Positions 61,901 through 64,000 of a stretch of 64,000 bases of DNA are shown here, in pieces. Position 1 is the stretch's first letter, and every line of letters starts with the position of its first letter. This stretch comes from Streptomyces sp. YIM 121038 (GTDB lineage: Bacteria > Actinomycetota > Actinomycetes > Streptomycetales > Streptomycetaceae). The notes beneath the pieces are model-generated. The model had not been told where the DNA came from, ran no database searches, and saw nothing but the letters and a program-made list of their open reading frames with translations. The stretch is from positions 8,058,001 to 8,122,000 of the forward strand of contig NZ_CP030771.1 of NCBI RefSeq assembly GCF_006088715.1, written 5' to 3'. The position numbers were made by a program, and so were the translations under genes.

Positions 61901-64000
61901 CCTGCGCCGGCAGTTCGGCGGCGACGTGCCGCCGCTGTTCCGCGGCCTCATCCGCGGCGGCGCCCGCACCCGGCGCGTCGTCGAGGCCGGACCCGCCGCG
62001 GCGGGCACCTCGCTCGCCGACCAGCTGGCCGCGCTGCCGCCGGAGAACCGCGAGCGCGCCCTCCTCGACCTCGTCCGCACCCAGGTGGCCGCCGTCCTCG
62101 GCTACGCGTCCGGCGAGGACGTCGCGCCCACGAAGGCGTTCAAGGAGCTCGGCTTCGACTCCCTGACCTCCGTCGAGCTGCGCAACCGCCTGAACGGCGC
62201 CACCGCGCTGCGCCTGCCCGCCAGCCTCGTCTTCGACTACCCCACGCCCAAGGTCCTCGCCCAGTACCTGGGCGGCGAACTCCTCGGCGGCCTCGGGGAG
62301 TCCGCGGCAGCGGGCGCCACGGCACCGGTGACGGTGGCCGCCGCCCAGGACGAGCCGATCGCCATCGTCGCCATGAGCTGCCGCTTCCCCGGCGGCGTGG
62401 GCAGCCCCGAGGACCTGTGGCGGCTCCTCACCGACGGCGCGGAAGCCATCAGCGAGTTCCCGGAGGGCCGTGGCTGGGACACCGCGTCCCTGTATGACCC
62501 CGACCCCGACCAGGTCGGCACCACATACGCCCGCGAGGGCGGCTTCCTGCACGACGCGGGCAACTTCGACGCGGCGTTCTTCGGCATCTCGCCGCGCGAG
62601 GCCCTCGCCATGGACCCGCAGCAGCGCCTCCTCCTGGAGGCCTCCTGGGAGGCGTTCGAGCGTGCGGGCATCGACCCGGCGACCCTGCACGGCAGCCCCA
62701 CGGGCGTCTTCGCCGGGCTCATCTACCACGAGTACGGCTCCCAGCTCAGCAGCGTCCCCGAGGACCTCGGCGGCTACCTCGGCACCGGCAGCTCGGGCGC
62801 CATCGCCTCGGGCCGCATCTCGTACTCCTTCGGCCTCGAAGGCCCCGCGGTCACCGTCGACACGGCCTGCTCGTCGTCGCTCGTGGCCCTGCACCTGGCC
62901 GCGCAGGCACTGCGGCAGGGCGAGTGCACGATGGCGCTCGCGGGCGGTGTGACGGTCATGCCCACGGCGGGCACCTTCCTGGAGTTCAGCCGCCAGCGCG
63001 GGCTGGCCCCCGACGGCCGCTGCAAGCCGTTCGCGGCCGCCGCCGACGGCACCAGCTGGGGCGAAGGCGTCGGCATGCTCGTCCTGGAGCGGCTCTCCGA
63101 CGCCCGCCGCAACGGCCACCCGGTGCTCGCGGTCGTCCGCGGCTCCGCCGTCAACCAGGACGGCGCCAGCAACGGCCTCACCGCCCCCAACGGCCCCTCC
63201 CAGCAGCGGGTGATCACCCAGGCCCTCGCCAACGCCCGCCTCACGACCGCCGACGTGGACGCGGTCGAGGCCCACGGCACCGGCACGCCCCTGGGCGACC
63301 CGATCGAGGCGCAGGCGCTCATCGCCACCTACGGCAAGCAGCGCCCCGCCGAGCGGCCGCTCCTGCTCGGCTCGGTGAAGTCCAACATCGGCCACACCCA
63401 GGCCGCCGCCGGTGTCGCCGGTGTCATCAAGATGGTCATGGCCATGCGCCACGGCGTCCTGCCGCAGACCCTGAACTTCGACGCGCCGACCCCCGAGGTG
63501 GACTGGTCGGCCGGGACCGTGGAGCTCCTCGCGGAGGCCCGCGCGTGGCCCGACCGGGACGGCGCGCCGCGCCGCGCGGGCGTCTCCTCGTTCGGCGTCA
63601 GCGGCACCAACGCGCACGTGATCATCGAGGCGCCGGAGCAGCCGGAGCGGCCCGCGGCCGCCGAGGCCCCCGCGCCGTCGGTGGTCTCCGGCGTGATCCC
63701 GCTGGCGCTCTCGGGCAAGACGCCCGAGGCGCTCCGGGCCCAGGCCGGACGGCTGCGCGAGCACCTCGTCGCCCACACGGGCCTCGCGCCCGCCGACGTG
63801 GCCTGGTCGCTGACCGCCGCGCGGTCGCGGTTCGAGCACCGGGGCGTCGTCCTCGGCCGGGACCGCGACGCGCTGCTCGCCGCCCTGGAGGGCCTGGAGC
63901 GGGACGACGCGGCCGCGCAGGGCGTGGTCGTGGGCCGCGCCCAGGGCGACACCGTCCGGCCCGTGTTCGTCTTCCCCGGTCAGGGTTCGCAGTGGGCCGG
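55962..64000 (+). CDS. PKS E: type I polyketide synthase, 3' end beyond the window (first 2679 codons)
   Basis: ATG 55962 follows GAGGAG at 55946-55951. Order by residue: docking head 1-33 ([18 protein letters not shown]); E1 KS 34-462, AT 565-910, DH 930-1210, KR structural half about 1217-1417, ER 1422-1737, KR catalytic half 1751-1980, ACP 2030-2107; E2 KS 2131-2560 and the first residues of an AT at 2668. E1 is the only fully reducing module in the window and should leave a saturated unbranched pair of carbons. The gene has no stop before the window edge. The head resembles that of PKS D, as expected for the next partner in line. Confidence 0.96.
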   Translation, partial: MSNEEKLRDYLKRTTSDLRQARRRLREVEERDQEPIAIVAMSCRYPGGVRTPEELWRLVAQGTDALTPFPTNRGWDADALYDPDPDNSGTSYAREGGFLHEADEFDASFFGISPREALATDPQQRLLLETSWEVFERAGIDPASLRGSRTGVFAGVMYHDYASRLHSVPEDVEGYLGTGASSSIVSGRVAYTFGLEGPAVTIDTACSSSLVALHLAVQALRQGECSLALAGGVTVMFTPGTFVDFSKQRGLALDGRCKPYAEAADGTGWGEGVGLLLLERLSDARRNGHEVLAVVRGSAVNQDGASNGLTAPNGPSQQRVILQALANAHLAPEQIDAVEGHGTGTTLGDPIEAQALLATYGQERPEGLPLWLGSIKSNIGHTQAAAGVAGIMKMVMAMREGVLPQTLHVDRPSTHVDWSAGAVELLTEPRTWDAREDGVPRRAGVSSFGVSGTNAHVIVEQAPVEEPAEVVEPVAPVTAVPWLVSARSAEALREQAERLREHVAGDPGQDPVEVGWSLLSGRALHEHRAVVLGRTREDFLTGLESLATGGPAAVTGAVAEGRLGVVFTGQGSQRIGMGKELYETFPVFAAALDEVCAHIDPWIERSLQSVMFGTDAELLEQTGYAQPALFAVEVALFRLAESFGVRPEIVGGHSIGELAAAYVAGLWSLEDAAQLVAARGRLMQALPEGGAMLAVQATETDVLPLLDGLADRVGVAAVNGPAQLVLSGDRAALEGLEQTLREQGRKVKWLKVSHAFHSPLMDPALDDFREVAAKLTYQEPTLPVVSNLTGELAEPAELKDPEYWVRHIREAVRFHDGLNALTGFGVGTLLELGPDSVLTAMAHDTLTEPESQSGLIAATRKDRPEADAFLTALAQLHVRGIAVDWAPLYAPVESRRRVALPTYAFQRQSYWLHAPALTGDVTSAGLAAADHPLLGAAVEVAGSEARLFTSLLSADAHPWLGDHVVAGRTLLPGTAFVELAVRAGDEVGCDLLDELILEAPLVLPEDGGVQLQLWVEEPDESGRRTFTLHSRRQNDVPDEPWVRHAAGVLAVGEAGRPARQDADLAQWPPAGATAVDTGELYAGFATAGLGYGPVFQGVRAAWRRGHEVFAEVALPEGERDEAGAYGLHPALLDASLHGLAFSAVGADGAGARLPFSWTGVSLYASGAATLRVRLTPAESGAVTLLAADETGLPVAAVDSLVLRALAAGELDAASADDDSLFRVDWSVVSAPAVTAGAAYAVLGADELGLRSALEGAGATVAAYADVAALAEAVEDGAALPESVFVTCVGGEHAGGTAAAVRTSLHEALTVAGEWLSFDGGEDSRLVVVTSGAVGVGAGDVVSAEGLVDAPVWGLLRSAQSENPGRVVLADVDGTEAALALLPGALDLDEPQVAVRGDVVWAPRLTRAATGVATLAAPAGRSWQLGVTDRGTLENLALLPVAEDAPEWAGRPLGAGEVRVEVRAAGVNFRDALIALGMYPGDAVMGTEGAGVVVEVGPEVSGLAVGDHVLGLIDGGFGPLAVADERMVARIPEGWSFAQAASVPTVFLTAYYALRDLADLQAGQSLLVHAAAGGVGMAAVQLARHFGAEVYGTASAGKWDVLRGLGVEDSRIASSRTLDFEAAVLAASDGRGVDVVLNSLAREFVDASLRLLPRGGRFVEMGKTDLRDPEAVAAAHPGVAYQSFDLAEMSPDRIQEMLTEVLGLFEQGVLKPLPVRAWDVRRAPEAFRYLSQARHVGKVVLTLPPVLRAEGTVLVTGALGGLGRVVARHLAGEHGVRDLLLVSRRGEEAPGAGEVRAELEELGARVRIAACDVADREALAGLLEGVRAELSAVVHVAGVVDDGILTSLTPERLDTVLRPKVDAAVNLHELTAGLDLSAFVLFSSAAGVLGSAGQANYAAANAFLDALAQHRRAQGLPATSLAWGLWADQGGMAGALADDDLERMSRAGVAALSAEEGLALLDDSLARADAALVPMKLRTDVLRRQFGGDVPPLFRGLIRGGARTRRVVEAGPAAAGTSLADQLAALPPENRERALLDLVRTQVAAVLGYASGEDVAPTKAFKELGFDSLTSVELRNRLNGATALRLPASLVFDYPTPKVLAQYLGGELLGGLGESAAAGATAPVTVAAAQDEPIAIVAMSCRFPGGVGSPEDLWRLLTDGAEAISEFPEGRGWDTASLYDPDPDQVGTTYAREGGFLHDAGNFDAAFFGISPREALAMDPQQRLLLEASWEAFERAGIDPATLHGSPTGVFAGLIYHEYGSQLSSVPEDLGGYLGTGSSGAIASGRISYSFGLEGPAVTVDTACSSSLVALHLAAQALRQGECTMALAGGVTVMPTAGTFLEFSRQRGLAPDGRCKPFAAAADGTSWGEGVGMLVLERLSDARRNGHPVLAVVRGSAVNQDGASNGLTAPNGPSQQRVITQALANARLTTADVDAVEAHGTGTPLGDPIEAQALIATYGKQRPAERPLLLGSVKSNIGHTQAAAGVAGVIKMVMAMRHGVLPQTLNFDAPTPEVDWSAGTVELLAEARAWPDRDGAPRRAGVSSFGVSGTNAHVIIEAPEQPERPAAAEAPAPSVVSGVIPLALSGKTPEALRAQAGRLREHLVAHTGLAPADVAWSLTAARSRFEHRGVVLGRDRDALLAALEGLERDDAAAQGVVVGRAQGDTVRPVFVFPGQGSQWA
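56061..62280 (+). other. Module E1: KS-AT(malonyl)-DH-ER-KR(B)-ACP
   Basis: KS Cys at 56577-56579; first His motif EGHGTGT, as in B3. AT GHSIG Ser at 57921-57923 and HAFH ending at 58232: malonyl-CoA. DH His at 58848-58850 ([10 protein letters not shown]) and Asp at 59358-59360; YGPVFQG present. ER inserted between the two KR halves, with [14 protein letters not shown] near 60360 and the NADPH motif [11 protein letters not shown] near 60663. KR: B-type VDD at 61476-61484, Tyr at 61647-61649. ACP Ser at 62160-62162. Expected outcome: complete reduction to CH2-CH2. Confidence 0.94.
62352..64000 (+). other. Module E2, partial: KS and start of AT
   Basis: KS Cys at 62868-62870, EAHGTGT and NIGHTQ present. 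The KS-AT linker ends at the AT entry [13 protein letters not shown], just before the window edge. This entry form occurs only in the methylmalonyl ATs of this window (malonyl ATs read FTGQGSQR), so a methylmalonyl extender is likely. The reductive domains are outside the window. Confidence 0.85.

Overview
This window is one uninterrupted stretch of a giant cis-AT modular type I polyketide synthase (PKS) locus, all on the plus strand. Very high G+C, near-universal G/C in third codon positions, GGAG-type ribosome binding sites and classic actinobacterial KS-AT-(DH)-(ER)-KR-ACP modules point to Streptomyces or a close relative. There is no loading module, thioesterase, tailoring gene or regulator here, so the window lies inside the assembly line and the gene cluster extends beyond both edges.

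Layout: 1-368, the 3' end of an upstream PKS gene (ACP end plus C-terminal docking tail). PKS A, 409-15501, three modules: A1 KS-AT(methylmalonyl)-DH-KR-ACP, A2 KS-AT(methylmalonyl)-KR-ACP, A3 KS-AT(malonyl)-KR-ACP. PKS B, 15619-29778, three modules: B1 KS-AT(malonyl)-KR-ACP, B2 KS-[degenerate AT]-KR-ACP, B3 KS-AT(malonyl)-KR-ACP. PKS C, 30011-45661, three modules: C1 KS-AT(methylmalonyl)-DH-KR-ACP, C2 KS-AT(methylmalonyl)-KR-ACP, C3 KS-AT(malonyl)-DH-KR-ACP. PKS D, 45662-55870, two modules: D1 KS-AT(methylmalonyl)-KR-ACP, D2 KS-AT(malonyl)-DH-KR-ACP. PKS E, 55962 to beyond 64000: E1 KS-AT(malonyl)-DH-ER-KR-ACP, then E2 KS and the first residues of an AT. The longest gap without a gene is 232 bp (29779-30010), which holds a large inverted repeat.

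Working together: the docking tails and heads at the gene ends suit a colinear relay, upstream gene to A to B to C to D to E. Read by established AT and KR fingerprint rules, the chain segment built here is (start to end): methyl-branched E-alkene; methyl/hydroxyl; hydroxyl; hydroxyl; hydroxyl (B2, branch uncertain); hydroxyl; methyl-branched E-alkene; methyl/hydroxyl; E-alkene; methyl/hydroxyl; E-alkene; saturated ethylene; then a probable methyl branch from E2. This fits a large polyol macrolide or polyether-like product, but I do not recognise the specific compound.

The most unusual feature is module B2. Its AT has lost the nucleophilic Ser (GHSxG is GHGAG), the GQGSQ motif, the Q of the QP motif and about 82 net residues including the YASH catalytic His, while its KS, KR and ACP are intact. 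Other points are a bimodule duplication (C2-C3 versus D1-D2), AT segments homogenised to 100% DNA identity over hundreds of bases, in-frame minisatellites concentrated in the non-catalytic KR subdomain, and a roughly 88-nt stem-loop separating genes B and C.
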